From Alkalibacillus almallahensis (lineage in GTDB: Bacteria; Bacillota; Bacilli; Bacillales; Alkalibacillaceae), in assembly GCF_011761495.1 (NCBI RefSeq), contig NZ_JAASRU010000006.1, forward strand, positions 1 to 64,000: a stretch of 64,000 nucleotides of DNA. The letters run 5' to 3'. Below are positions 1 through 7,890 of the stretch, piece by piece (within the stretch, counting starts at the first letter, position 1; every line of letters starts with the position of its first letter). Position numbers and translations under genes: made by a program. The notes beneath the pieces are model-generated. The model saw only the letters and a list, made by a program, of their open reading frames with translations, did not search any database and was not told the DNA's origin.

Positions 1-100
1 TTTCTTCATTTCGTCTCCGCTTCCTTCCTATTAACAAATAAGAAGAAAAACGAATTGACGACAGGCTATTTTGTTTAGTTTTCAAGGTTCGATGTATTTA
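1..100 (-). other. rRNA leader/spacer-like sequence at left edge
   Basis: Read on the minus strand this stretch holds CCTTGAAAACTAAACAAAA, the type of sequence found in Bacillus rRNA leaders and spacers around processing stems. It lies downstream of the tRNA cluster, so an rRNA operon may continue to the left on the minus strand. No rRNA gene body is visible in the window, so this is inference from one motif. Confidence 0.35.
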
Positions 101-102
101 TA

Positions 103-180
<78 letters not shown>

Positions 181-185
181 ATATA

Positions 186-259
186 TGGAGCGGGTGATGG
201 GAATCGAACCCACAACATCAGCTTGGAAGGCTGAGGTTTTACCATTAAACTACACCCGC
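186..259 (-). tRNA. tRNA-Gly (TCC)
   Basis: Minus-strand cloverleaf with acceptor stem GCGGGTG/CACCCGC, anticodon TCC, T-loop GTTCGATTC and an encoded CCA. It is separated by a few bases from the Ile gene, so the two are co-transcribed. Confidence 0.95.
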
Positions 260-278
260 AAGATCTATTATCTATAAA

Positions 279-355
279 TGGTGCGCCCGAGAGGAGTCGA
301 ACCCCTAGCCTCTTGATCCGTAGTCAAACGCTCTGTCCAATTGAGCTACGGGCGC
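279..355 (-). tRNA. tRNA-Arg (ACG)
   Basis: Minus-strand cloverleaf with acceptor stem GCGCCCG, anticodon stem TTGA/TCAA around loop CTACGGA, giving anticodon ACG (A34 normally edited to inosine), and an encoded CCA. Confidence 0.95.
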
Positions 356-423
356 TTATTGCGACAACCACTATAATATCAAATATAATAAGTGATTGCA
401 AGGATAAAATTAAGTTTGTTAAA

Positions 424-509
<86 letters not shown>

Positions 510-636
510 AAGTGATAGGCTTAGAAAGTTCAATAGATCCTCTTAGAATGACCTTACCCTTATTCTATAAAATCAATCTATTGATTAAAAGACATAAAAA
601 AAGACTTAATTTCATTTATTGAATTGTAAAAAATAT

Positions 637-711
637 TGGCTGGGCCAGTAGGATTCGAACCTACGCATGACGGCACCAAAAGCCGTTGCCTTACCGCTTG
701 GCCATGGCCCA
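637..711 (-). tRNA. tRNA-Gln (TTG)
   Basis: Minus-strand cloverleaf with acceptor stem TGGGCCA/TGGCCCA, anticodon TTG and an encoded CCA. About 125 bp of AT-rich spacer without a recognised gene separates it from the Leu gene. Confidence 0.95.
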
Positions 712-724
712 ACGTAATATAAAA

Positions 725-801
725 TGGCGGTCCGGACGGGACTCGAACCCGCGACCTCCTGCGTGACAGGCAGGCATTCTAACCAACTGAACTACCGGAC
801 C
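725..801 (-). tRNA. tRNA-Asp (GTC)
   Basis: Minus-strand cloverleaf with acceptor stem GGTCCGG/CCGGACC, anticodon GTC between CCTGC and GCAGG, T-loop GTTCGAGTC, encoded CCA. Confidence 0.95.
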
Positions 802-804
802 AAG

Positions 805-876
805 TGACCCGTACGGGATTCGAACCCGTGTTACTGCCGTGAAAGGGCAGTGTCTTAACCACTTGACCAACGGGCC
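805..876 (-). tRNA. tRNA-Glu (TTC)
   Basis: Minus-strand cloverleaf with acceptor stem GGCCCGT/ACGGGTC and anticodon TTC. Unlike its neighbours it has no encoded CCA (the bases there read CTT), so CCA must be added after processing, as for part of the tRNAs of Bacillus. Confidence 0.93.
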
Positions 877-883
877 ATTTTAA

Positions 884-974
884 TGGCGGAGAAGGAGGGA
901 TTTGAACCCTCGCGCCGCTTACGCGACCTGCACCCTTAGCAGGGGTGTCCCTTCAGCCACTTGGGTACTTCTCC
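884..974 (-). tRNA. tRNA-Ser (GCT)
   Basis: Class II tRNA with acceptor stem GGAGAAG/CTTCTCC, anticodon GCT, a long variable arm and an encoded CCA. Confidence 0.95.
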
Positions 975-975
975 A

Positions 976-1050
976 TGGCTCCAGCGGCAGGATTCGAACC
1001 TGCGACCAATCGGTTAACAGCCGATTGCTCTACCTCTGAGCTACGCTGGA
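976..1050 (-). tRNA. tRNA-Asn (GTT)
   Basis: Minus-strand cloverleaf with acceptor stem TCCAGCG/CGCTGGA, anticodon GTT and an encoded CCA. It is the first gene of the cluster, about 30 bp downstream of the proximal promoter. The order Asn-Ser-Glu resembles the trnS cluster next to ydcK in B. subtilis. Confidence 0.95.
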
Positions 1051-1087
1051 ATATTTTCAAAGTGTGAATTGGCTCAATGCAGAAATT

Positions 1088-1116
1088 ATTATAAATTGTT
1101 TCGCCATTCATGTAAA
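1088..1116 (-). promoter_or_regulatory. Proximal SigA promoter of the tRNA cluster
   Basis: On the minus strand TTTACA, 17-bp spacer, TATAAT. The predicted start is about 30 bp before tRNA-Asn. Confidence 0.75.
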
Positions 1117-1196
1117 GTGTTTTTTTACATTTTATTTCGTTTTCAATGTTGCTATTTCATGGTGTAAAACGCTGACGTTTTTCAGCGACATTTAGT

Positions 1197-1225
1197 ATCA
1201 TATAACATCTTTATTTTCCTGTCAA
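1197..1225 (-). promoter_or_regulatory. Distal SigA promoter of the tRNA cluster
   Basis: On the minus strand TTGACA, 17-bp spacer, TATGAT, about 110 bp upstream of the proximal promoter. Tandem strong promoters are typical of rRNA and tRNA operons. A small hairpin (CGCTGA/TCAGCG, 1169-1186) lies between the two. Confidence 0.7.
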
Positions 1226-1317
1226 TTAGTTAAAAAGAAAATAGTATATTTTCGAGTGAACTTTTTGCTCCGTATTTTTGACAGCTTTCATAATGTATCA
1301 TTTAACTAAAATGATTG

Positions 1318-1773
1318 TCAATCACCTGAAACCAATTGTTTAATACGGCCTCCACACTTACCACAACGATATTGTTGTGTGTTAACTCGTCTCTTTCGTT
1401 CAAAGATTAAATCGCAATCTGTACATTTATATTGTAGTCGCTGCTTACTCACTTCTGATGGAAGCTGTTCACAAAACCGCGGGGAATCTGTTTGTTTCAT
1501 TAGCTCACGGAATTCGTGACTACGATGATGAAATGGTTTGCCTTCAATATGTAGGTGATAATGGCAAAGCTCGTGTTTAATAATACCAATCAATGCATCT
1601 TCCCCTAGCTCACCTAAGTATTTGGGGTTAATTTCGATGGTACGAGTCTTAGGAACATAACGTCCACCTGTCGTTCGGAGTCTGCTGTTAAAGATAATGT
1701 GATCTTTGAATGGTTTTTGAAAATAGCGATTAGATAAATCAACTGTGAGTTTGTGCAATCTATGTTCGTCCAA
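1318..1773 (-). CDS. SprT-like zinc metalloprotease-fold protein (YdcK type)
   Basis: A 151-residue SprT family protein. The metalloprotease motif HELCH lies at residues 67-71, followed by further His residues, and a C-terminal zinc ribbon has Cys117, Cys120, Cys137 and Cys140. Family members resemble the protease core of eukaryotic Spartan, but the substrate in bacteria is unknown. The start is a TTG: an in-frame stop lies just upstream and no better start is available. The SD is weak (AAGAGTG). The position beside cmpA and tex and next to the tRNA cluster matches B. subtilis ydcK. Confidence 0.88.
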   Translation of the reverse strand: MDEHRLHKLTVDLSNRYFQKPFKDHIIFNSRLRTTGGRYVPKTRTIEINPKYLGELGEDALIGIIKHELCHYHLHIEGKPFHHRSHEFRELMKQTDSPRFCEQLPSEVSKQRLQYKCTDCDLIFERKRRVNTQQYRCGKCGGRIKQLVSGD

Positions 1774-1811
1774 GGAAAATCACTCTTTTCTAGAATTATC
1801 ATCTTTATATA

Positions 1812-1847
1812 ACCTACATATAATAGAATAAAACGATTGTAGGTGAT
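1812..1847 (+). promoter_or_regulatory. Inverted repeat that can mask the cmpA ribosome binding site
   Basis: ACCTACA (1812-1818) is perfectly complementary to TGTAGGT (1838-1844). The second arm contains most of the SD (AGGTGAT) of cmpA, eight bases before the start codon. In the mRNA the stem would cover the SD. The upstream arm is followed by CATATAAT, which resembles a SigE or SigA -10 box, so the promoter may instead lie within the loop. Confidence 0.4.
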
Positions 1848-1851
1848 GTTT

Positions 1852-1962
1852 ATGCCTAATTGGTTACAGCTACAATTACAACGCGCTTTCGCCAATAAAA
1901 ATAAACGGCAAATAGTGACACTCAATCAATGTTGGTACTATTATAAACTTGATATAGAATAA
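1852..1962 (+). CDS. cmpA: Cortex morphogenetic protein CmpA
   Basis: A 36-residue protein that begins MPNWLQLQLQRAF and has a central LNQCWYYY motif, which is the signature of CmpA. In B. subtilis CmpA is a small sporulation protein of about 37 residues made in the mother cell; it takes part in quality control of coat and cortex assembly by promoting ClpXP-dependent removal of SpoIVA. Its SD is AGGTGAT. It lies between the sprT-like gene and tex, as in other Bacillaceae, and is transcribed towards tex. Its presence marks the organism as a spore former. Confidence 0.85.
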   Translation: MPNWLQLQLQRAFANKNKRQIVTLNQCWYYYKLDIE

Positions 1963-1990
1963 ACCTGCGAACATCCCCGTGCTCGCAGGT
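1963..1990. terminator. Shared terminator-like hairpin between cmpA and tex
   Basis: ACCTGCGA (1963-1970) pairs with TCGCAGGT (1983-1990). It begins right after the cmpA stop codon and lies just downstream of tex on the other strand. The U-tracts are short, so efficiency is uncertain. Confidence 0.6.
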
Positions 1991-1999
1991 CCATTCAAA

Positions 2000-4165
2000 T
2001 TAACTTGTCATCGGAATCATCGTTAGGGCAATGCGCTGTCGTTTCTCATCGACTTCTTCAATCCATACAGTGACGATATCACCAACTGCTACCACATCTA
2101 ACGGATTACGGACAAACTGATTAGACAGTTTTGATACGTGAACTAATCCATCTTGTTTCACGCCAATATCCACAAATGCACCGAAATCCACAACATTCCG
2201 TACTGTTCCTTGTAACTCCATCCCCTGTTCTAAGTCTTCCATGGATAAAACATTCGTTTTCAGTAAAGGTTTGGGCAGTTCATCACGCGGGTCACGATTT
2301 GGTTTTTTCAAATCTTCTACAATATCTTGTAATGTTAAACGACCAACATCTAAACCTTCACCTAATTGCTCTAATGATTTTTCGCCTAATGTTTGGCGAA
2401 TCTCTTCTGTTCCAATGGCTTCTACCGTCATATCATTATTAGCTAATAATTGTTTTGTCACATCATAACTTTCAGGGTGAATGGATGTGCGGTCAAGTGG
2501 TTGATTGCCGTCCAAAATTCTTAAGAAACCAATCGCTTGCTCATATGTTTTATCACCTAGACGCGGTACTTTCTTGATCTGTTTGCGATCTGAAAACCGT
2601 CCATTTTCTTCACGATAAGCGACGATATTATTGGCAACTGTTTTATTTAAGCCTGAAATATATTGTAGTAATGAAGATGACGCTGTATTTACGTTAACAC
2701 CCACTTGGTTTACTGCTGTTTCAACAACAAATTGTAGGGAGTTCGCCAGCTTCTTCTGACTAACATCGTGTTGATACTGACCTACACCGATTGATTTCGG
2801 ATCAATTTTAACAAGCTCACTTAATGGATCTTGCACGCGTCTTGCAATCGAAACCGCTGAACGTTCTTCAACTTGTAAGTCAGGAAACTCTTCCCGGGCT
2901 AATTTTGACGCTGAATACACACTCGCGCCCGCTTCATTTACGATTAAATAAGCGACATCTAGATTATGCTTTTGAATCACATCAGCAATGAACTGTTCCG
3001 TCTCACGTGAAGCTGTCCCATTCCCAATCGCAATTAATTCGATCGGATATTTATTTAAAAACTGCAACACTTTCTTCTCGGCACCTTCTACATCTTTCTT
3101 AGGCGCTGTAGGATACATGACATCTACTTCTTGCATTTGTCCTGTATCTTCGACGACTGACAACTTACAACCTGTACGAAAAGCCGGATCAACGCCTAGA
3201 ATTGTTTTACCTTTTAATGGTGGCTGCAAGAGTAAGTTGCGTAAGTTCTTCGCAAAAATATCAATAGCATGCTCTTCAGCATCGTCCGTTAAAGACGTAC
3301 GGATATCACGCTCGATCGATGGTTGGATTAAACGTTTATAACTATCTTGAATCGCTTCGTCAATGAGTTGTGCCTCTTCTGTATCTTGATTACGAATAAC
3401 CGCTCGTTTAAGATAATCCAACACTTTATCCGCAGGTGGCTCAATTGATACTTTTAGGACTTTTTCTTTTTCGCCACGATTTACTGCCAACACGCGGTGA
3501 GGCACGATTTTACGAATAGGCTCTTCATATTCGTAGTACATCTGATAAATCTCTTGTTCGTCTTCGGCGTTCTTCTTCAACTCAGTTTGAAGTAACCCAT
3601 GATGGTATGTAAATGCACGAATATCATCACGGAATGCCGGTTCATCCGAAATCCACTCAGCTATAATGTCATTAACACCTTGAATGACAGCATCCACATC
3701 AGGCAACTCATTTTCCTCAGAAAGAAAACTCTCTGCCTCCTGGCGTACATTCATACCTTGTTGTGCCCATACTTTTAATGCCAGTGGCTCAAGACCTTTT
3801 TCCTTGGCAATCGTCGCGCGAGTCCGTCGTTTTTGCTTATAAGGGCGGTATAAATCTTCCACTCGCTGCAGTTTTGTTGCTTTCATAATGTCTTGTTTTA
3901 ATTCATCAGTTAGCTTTCCTTGTTCGTTTATTAAACGAATGACTTCTTCTTTTCTTTCGTGTAATTGTTCTTGGTAATCGTAAGTTTCTTGAATCGCTTG
4001 GATTTCTGTTTCATCTAATCCTTTAGTTTGTTCTTTACGGTAACGGGCGATAAACGGGACCGTATTGCCGTCTGATAATAATTGAACAACGGTTTGAACA
4101 ATCGATTGATCTAGTTTTACTTGTTTTGAAACAACATCGATTAGTTGTGTTTTAACTTCTGTCAC
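2000..4165 (-). CDS. tex: Tex-family RNA-binding protein
   Basis: A 721-residue homologue of B. subtilis YdcI and of Tex (toxin expression) proteins, which bind nucleic acids and act around transcription. The N-terminal helical Tex domain is followed by a YqgF/RNase H-like domain, helix-hairpin-helix repeats and a C-terminal S1 domain (motif GTVRNVVDFGAFVDIG). The start is placed at a GTG preceded by GAGGAGG at good spacing; an in-frame TTG 18 bp upstream overlaps that SD and is unlikely. The gene follows rsbX and repeat copy A. It ends at a shared terminator-like hairpin with cmpA. Confidence 0.95.
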   Translation of the reverse strand: MTEVKTQLIDVVSKQVKLDQSIVQTVVQLLSDGNTVPFIARYRKEQTKGLDETEIQAIQETYDYQEQLHERKEEVIRLINEQGKLTDELKQDIMKATKLQRVEDLYRPYKQKRRTRATIAKEKGLEPLALKVWAQQGMNVRQEAESFLSEENELPDVDAVIQGVNDIIAEWISDEPAFRDDIRAFTYHHGLLQTELKKNAEDEQEIYQMYYEYEEPIRKIVPHRVLAVNRGEKEKVLKVSIEPPADKVLDYLKRAVIRNQDTEEAQLIDEAIQDSYKRLIQPSIERDIRTSLTDDAEEHAIDIFAKNLRNLLLQPPLKGKTILGVDPAFRTGCKLSVVEDTGQMQEVDVMYPTAPKKDVEGAEKKVLQFLNKYPIELIAIGNGTASRETEQFIADVIQKHNLDVAYLIVNEAGASVYSASKLAREEFPDLQVEERSAVSIARRVQDPLSELVKIDPKSIGVGQYQHDVSQKKLANSLQFVVETAVNQVGVNVNTASSSLLQYISGLNKTVANNIVAYREENGRFSDRKQIKKVPRLGDKTYEQAIGFLRILDGNQPLDRTSIHPESYDVTKQLLANNDMTVEAIGTEEIRQTLGEKSLEQLGEGLDVGRLTLQDIVEDLKKPNRDPRDELPKPLLKTNVLSMEDLEQGMELQGTVRNVVDFGAFVDIGVKQDGLVHVSKLSNQFVRNPLDVVAVGDIVTVWIEEVDEKRQRIALTMIPMTS

Positions 4166-4261
4166 GTTCGTCTTCCTCCTCAAATCATAATCCTTTTAAA
4201 GTATAACAAAAATCAACGCACATCACATATAGGCCTATAATACAAGGTTTTGTCAAAGTCC

Positions 4262-4546
4262 GTTGTTGTTATTGTGAATCGCTTTCGGTGGACGCTTTCC
4301 ACGGGCACGGCTCGAGCCAGGCAACTACATCGAGTAAGCTTCCTTGGAACTTGCACCGAGAAAGCATGCTTCGAAGCTTTGCTAGAAGACGCAGGTGCAT
4401 CCCTCGGCAACTAAAGGATCTTCGGCTAAATACCGGACGTCCTGTCCGAACGCCGAAGTGACCCACATCCTGTGGGCCTCTGGGGGTCTCGAGACACGTG
4501 CTGTTCCCGTAGGAGTCGCCACCTACGCTCATCACAATACAACAAC
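4262..4546 (+). repeat. Modular hairpin repeat, copy A (modules M1+M2)
   Basis: GC-rich intergenic element with long imperfect terminal arms. The outer arm GTTGTTGTTATTGTGA at the left pairs with TCACAATACAACAAC at the right; further in, GGTGG pairs with CCACC, ACGGG with CCCGT, and CTCGAG with CTCGAG. Inside lie module M1 (about 4320-4405, containing TTGCACC/GGTGCAT and the palindrome GCTTCGAAGC) and module M2 (about 4407-4480, hairpins CTTCGGC/GCCGAAG enclosing CGGAC/GTCCG, then CCCACA/TGTGGG). The open frames crossing it are not conserved between copies. It lies between rsbX and tex, both on the minus strand. The rest of 4166-4632 holds only the rsbX terminator. Confidence 0.9.
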
Positions 4547-4601
4547 TAAGCATTTACCTTAATATTTCTAATCAACGTTAAGATTTAACAGAGACTAATA
4601 C

Positions 4602-4636
4602 AAAAAAAGAGGCAGCACTCTGCTACCTCTTTTTAG
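4602..4636 (-). terminator. Intrinsic terminator of the rsb-sigB operon
   Basis: AAAGAGGTAGCAG pairs with CTGCCTCTTT on the minus strand, followed by a run of T. The stem overlaps the rsbX stop codon. Confidence 0.85.
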
Positions 4637-5238
4637 CCAAGATACTTCATGGCTATTAATGTTGTATCATCTTCCATATACTCATCTTGTTGTAAGTTAA
4701 ACCATTCCACTGTTAAATCCATTGAATTCTGATTGTAGAATTCCTTTGTTAATTGTTGTTCGTTAACACCATCTGAAAACATAAAGAATAAGGCACCTGG
4801 TTCAAGTGGTTTGGTATGAACATGAACTGGTGCATCCACACCTGATAGATAACCAGGAACTGGGATATTCCGTTGTTTTTTACCTTCAGCATTCACCATA
4901 AAAACACTGATATTCCCGACTAAAGCATAAGAAAAAGTGTTTTCATGGTAATTGATTTTCAACAACCCTAAAACACAACCACGTAATTCTTGGCCGAATA
5001 AAACATGATTTGCTTTTTCTATAATCTGTTCTAAAGGCTCATCATGATGGTGTTTAATGACTTCAATGACAGCATCTGCTGATTTCTTTGCAATCTCACC
5101 ACTGCCTAACCCATCTGACAGGGCACAGAAAAAACCATCTTCTGTTTCGTGATAAAAAAAAGAGTCACCTGAGTGATAGTTACCTTTCTTCGGTTTTTGA
5201 AAAGTCGCAACCTCCATACGGTCTCGCTTTTCAATCAA
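4633..5238 (-). CDS. rsbX: RsbX, negative-feedback serine phosphatase of the SigB pathway
   Basis: A 201-residue PP2C-like phosphatase. Motifs include LSDGLGSGEIA near residue 40, the glycine-rich GCVLGLLKI strand and MFSDGVNEQ near residue 150, with a C-terminal DDTTLIAMKY. In B. subtilis RsbX dephosphorylates RsbS and RsbR, which resets the stressosome. It overlaps the sigB stop by four bases (ATGA), so the two are translationally coupled, and it is the last gene of the operon. Confidence 0.93.
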   Translation of the reverse strand: MIEKRDRMEVATFQKPKKGNYHSGDSFFYHETEDGFFCALSDGLGSGEIAKKSADAVIEVIKHHHDEPLEQIIEKANHVLFGQELRGCVLGLLKINYHENTFSYALVGNISVFMVNAEGKKQRNIPVPGYLSGVDAPVHVHTKPLEPGALFFMFSDGVNEQQLTKEFYNQNSMDLTVEWFNLQQDEYMEDDTTLIAMKYLG

Positions 5239-6023
5239 AATAAAACCTCCAAGTCTTCTTCACTCATTGACTCTCTTAATTTCCTTAAGGCACGTCTTTG
5301 CAGGCGTGATACGTGCATTTGCGATAAGCCTAATCGTTCACCAGTTTCTTTTTGGCTTAAATTCTCAAAGTACGTACATTCAAGGATTTCACGTTCACGA
5401 TCACTCAATAATGGTAACATCTTTTCTATAAGCAATTTATGGTCGATTTGTTCATAACCTTCATCTTGTTGCCCTACAAGATCCAATATCGTCACTGTAC
5501 TACCATCCGCATCAGCTTCAATTTGTCTATCAGTTGATAGTGCATTGTAGCTTTTGCTCATTTCCATAGTTTCTAGCACTTCTTCTTCACTAGCATTTAA
5601 ATAATCCGCAATCTCGCGTACAGATGGCGACTCTTGGTGATCAGTCGTCAACTCTTCAACGGCTGCTTTAATTTTCGGGCCCAATTCTTTAATACGTCTA
5701 GGCACATGTACACTCCATGTCTTGTCCCGAATAAACCGCTTGATTTCACCTATAATTGTGGGAACAGCAAATGATTCAAACGATTTACCATAAGAGCCAT
5801 CATATCGTCTGATTGCAGCCATTAAACCTAGCATCCCGACTTGTACTAAGTCTTCATGGATTTCACTGTTCTTAGAGTACTTTTTTGCTAGAGAATGCAC
5901 CAAATTCTCATATTGGTATATGATCCGTTCTTGAATTTCCTCGTCTTCTGGATGGTTATGCAAGTACGTGATGAGTTCGTAAATATCTTCCTCATTATTG
6001 TGTTGTTGAGATTTGGTCGTCAT
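5235..6023 (-). CDS. sigB: RNA polymerase sigma factor SigB (general stress)
   Basis: A 262-residue sigma-70 group 3 factor with sigma region 2 (HEDLVQVGMLGLMAAIRRYD, GKSFESFAVPTIIGEIKRF), region 3 and region 4 (SDREREILECTYFENLSQKETG then GLSQMHVSRLQRRA). It directs transcription of the general stress regulon and is held inactive by RsbW. The start chosen is an ATG with AGGTGGGG six bases upstream; this removes seven residues from the longest reading and gives nearly the length of the B. subtilis protein. It overlaps rsbW by about 29 bases and rsbX by four. Confidence 0.96.
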   Translation of the reverse strand: MTTKSQQHNNEEDIYELITYLHNHPEDEEIQERIIYQYENLVHSLAKKYSKNSEIHEDLVQVGMLGLMAAIRRYDGSYGKSFESFAVPTIIGEIKRFIRDKTWSVHVPRRIKELGPKIKAAVEELTTDHQESPSVREIADYLNASEEEVLETMEMSKSYNALSTDRQIEADADGSTVTILDLVGQQDEGYEQIDHKLLIEKMLPLLSDREREILECTYFENLSQKETGERLGLSQMHVSRLQRRALRKLRESMSEEDLEVLF

Positions 6024-6477
6024 TCTGCCCCACCTCATTTTCATACAAGAACTTCGTCATGATGACAATAACACCATGATTATTGTTAATTTCGACTTTA
6101 TCCATTAGGGCATCAATTAAGAAAAGACCGAAACCTCCTTCTCGCATTTCTTCTACTGAAGTTTCTCCATCATTATATGGACCAATTTGTTCGCGGATTT
6201 CTTTCAAATCAAAACTGCCACCACGATCAGCAATCATGATTTCAATACGATCATCATACATACCAAACCCAATCGTCACTTCACCTGTGTCTTCATCATA
6301 ATAGGCATGGTTTACTGCATTCGTGATCGCTTCGGATGTCGCTACTTTCAAATCCTCAATTTCTTCATAAGAAAAACCCATACGGTTAGCGAGGCCAGAG
6401 ATTGTAAGCCTTAAAACACCAACGAATTCTGATTTAGCCGGCAGTTTCATCTCAACAAAATCGAAAGCTTGCTTCAT
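5995..6477 (-). CDS. rsbW: RsbW, anti-sigma-B factor and serine kinase
   Basis: A 160-residue GHKL-type kinase. The N box reads ATSEAITNAVNHAYY, the G1 box DRGGSFD and the G2 box EGGFGLFLIDALMD. RsbW binds SigB, or phosphorylates the antagonist RsbV; partner choice sets SigB activity. It overlaps rsbV by four bases and sigB by about 29, a tight overlap expected for proteins made in fixed ratio. Confidence 0.95.
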   Translation of the reverse strand: MKQAFDFVEMKLPAKSEFVGVLRLTISGLANRMGFSYEEIEDLKVATSEAITNAVNHAYYDEDTGEVTIGFGMYDDRIEIMIADRGGSFDLKEIREQIGPYNDGETSVEEMREGGFGLFLIDALMDKVEINNNHGVIVIMTKFLYENEVGQNDDQISTTQ

Positions 6478-6803
6478 GTTATTTCACCCTCAACTGTATT
6501 TTCAATATTGATCACTTCATTTAAACCAGTAATATTGAATAATCGATAGACATTCTCTTGTAAATTCACTAACTTAAATTCATGACCTTTTTCTTTCGAT
6601 AATTTCAGCGCACTAATAAAGACGCCTAATCCTGTACTGTCCATGTAACTTACTTTAAGTAAATCAACTTCAACTTTTTGTTTTTCCTCTACTAAACTTA
6701 GTAACTTTTCTTTCAGTTGTGGAGCAGTATAAGCATCGATTTCACCTGATAGTTTTAATACACCCACATCTTGTTCAAGATGATCATCGATATGTAAATT
6801 CAT
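6474..6803 (-). CDS. rsbV: RsbV, anti-anti-sigma factor
   Basis: A 109-residue STAS-domain protein. The phosphoacceptor serine lies in the motif YMDSTGLGVFISA. Unphosphorylated RsbV binds RsbW and frees SigB. Three in-frame ATGs are possible; this one has GGGGGA six bases upstream and gives exactly the length of B. subtilis RsbV. A SigB-type promoter lies just upstream, so rsbV-rsbW-sigB-rsbX can be induced as a unit. Confidence 0.95.
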   Translation of the reverse strand: MNLHIDDHLEQDVGVLKLSGEIDAYTAPQLKEKLLSLVEEKQKVEVDLLKVSYMDSTGLGVFISALKLSKEKGHEFKLVNLQENVYRLFNITGLNEVINIENTVEGEIT

Positions 6804-6838
6804 CATTAATCCCCCATTCTTAATCTCTTTAAGCATTC

Positions 6839-6864
6839 ATACCCGTTTCAGTTATTACTCAAAC
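6839..6864 (-). promoter_or_regulatory. SigB-dependent promoter before rsbV
   Basis: On the minus strand GTTTGA, 14-bp spacer, GGGTAT, close to the SigB consensus GTTTAA-N12-15-GGGTAT. It sits between rsbU and rsbV, exactly where B. subtilis has its autoregulatory SigB promoter. Confidence 0.85.
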
Positions 6865-6867
6865 ATA

Positions 6868-7878
6868 CTAATCTTTTCTTTTTATGACAAGTAACGTGAA
6901 GTCATCACGTAGTTGAAAATCTTGTAGACGTTCAAAATATTTAAACACACCTTCTACAATGCCTTGAGCATCTAGGTGTGCGAACTGATTTATAATATCT
7001 AGAACTTCTTCTTGTTCAATAAAACGTCCATCCACTCTGCATTCAGTCACGCCGTCTGTCAGCAAAATAATTAAATCGCCTGATCGGACGTCAACTTGGC
7101 GTTCTTCATATGAAACTTCACCACTCACGCCTAACAGAAGACCCTTTGCATCAATTTCCTCGAATTCACCTGTATCATACCTTAGTATGTAGCATGGTTC
7201 ATGACCTGCCGAAGAATAATAAAATTGATGGTCAGTTGTATCGTAAAATCCATAAAACATCGTCACGAACATGCCTTCTTCTACGTTACGACCGACCACT
7301 CGATTCAAGGAATCTAATACACGTTGTGGATTGATTTCGTTCTCTGAAAAACTTTCCATCGCAAACTTAATCATCGACATGCAAAAAGCAGCTGGAACGC
7401 CTTTTCCGATTACATCTGCAATGGCGATCCCGATATTTCCATCTTCATCTTTAATAAAATGATGATAATCTCCGTTCATTTCTTTTGCTGGTACTGATTT
7501 CACCCCAATGTCAACTTTTTCATCAGATGGTACAGTAGTTTTCAACAATGTTTCTTGCATATTAGCCGCTACACCAATTTCCGAACGTAATTCGATTTGT
7601 TTCTCTCTAAGAACTTGATGTTCTTGGTAAGCTAAGCCATAAGCAATCATTGTTTCAATCAAAAACTGGAATGAATCACGCACACGTTCGCCCATATTAG
7701 GCATGACTTCTTCCAAAGCTTCATAATGTACATTTACGATTTCGTCTGGAGATATATTTTGTTGAATCGATTGTTTACTGAATTGTTCAGCTTGATATAA
7801 AATGGCTTCATCACGCGTTTGTAAATATTGCGATAATAACTCTTTATAGTTCTGCATATCAGATTCGATTGAGCTCAA
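6868..7878 (-). CDS. rsbU: RsbU, environmental-stress PP2C phosphatase
   Basis: A 336-residue protein. Residues 1 to about 85 form the RsbT-binding helical domain; the rest is a PP2C domain with DVIGKGVPAAF, SSAGHEPCYI, LLTDGVTEC and a final DDFTLLVIKRK. When bound by RsbT it dephosphorylates RsbV. The start is a TTG six bases after a strong AGGAGGGG; no ATG with an SD fits the N-terminus. The gap to rsbT is 12 bases. Confidence 0.95.
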   Translation of the reverse strand: MSSIESDMQNYKELLSQYLQTRDEAILYQAEQFSKQSIQQNISPDEIVNVHYEALEEVMPNMGERVRDSFQFLIETMIAYGLAYQEHQVLREKQIELRSEIGVAANMQETLLKTTVPSDEKVDIGVKSVPAKEMNGDYHHFIKDEDGNIGIAIADVIGKGVPAAFCMSMIKFAMESFSENEINPQRVLDSLNRVVGRNVEEGMFVTMFYGFYDTTDHQFYYSSAGHEPCYILRYDTGEFEEIDAKGLLLGVSGEVSYEERQVDVRSGDLIILLTDGVTECRVDGRFIEQEEVLDIINQFAHLDAQGIVEGVFKYFERLQDFQLRDDFTLLVIKRKD

Positions 7879-7890
7879 AACGTACCCCTC

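Noticed and set aside
1614-1925. 103-codon minus-strand frame upstream of the sprT-like gene
   Set aside because: Out of frame overlap with the sprT-like gene, antisense to the well-supported cmpA, no SD.
4262-4546. The modular repeats as insertion sequences or MITEs of a known transposon
   Set aside because: No transposase or remnant, no constant terminal sequence between subgroups and no clear target duplications. A non-autonomous element moved in trans stays possible but unsupported.
4213-4553. Open reading frames of 65 and 94 codons across repeat copy A
   Set aside because: The frames are not kept in the other copies, whose modules shift the frame; no SD. They are by-products of GC-rich repeat sequence.
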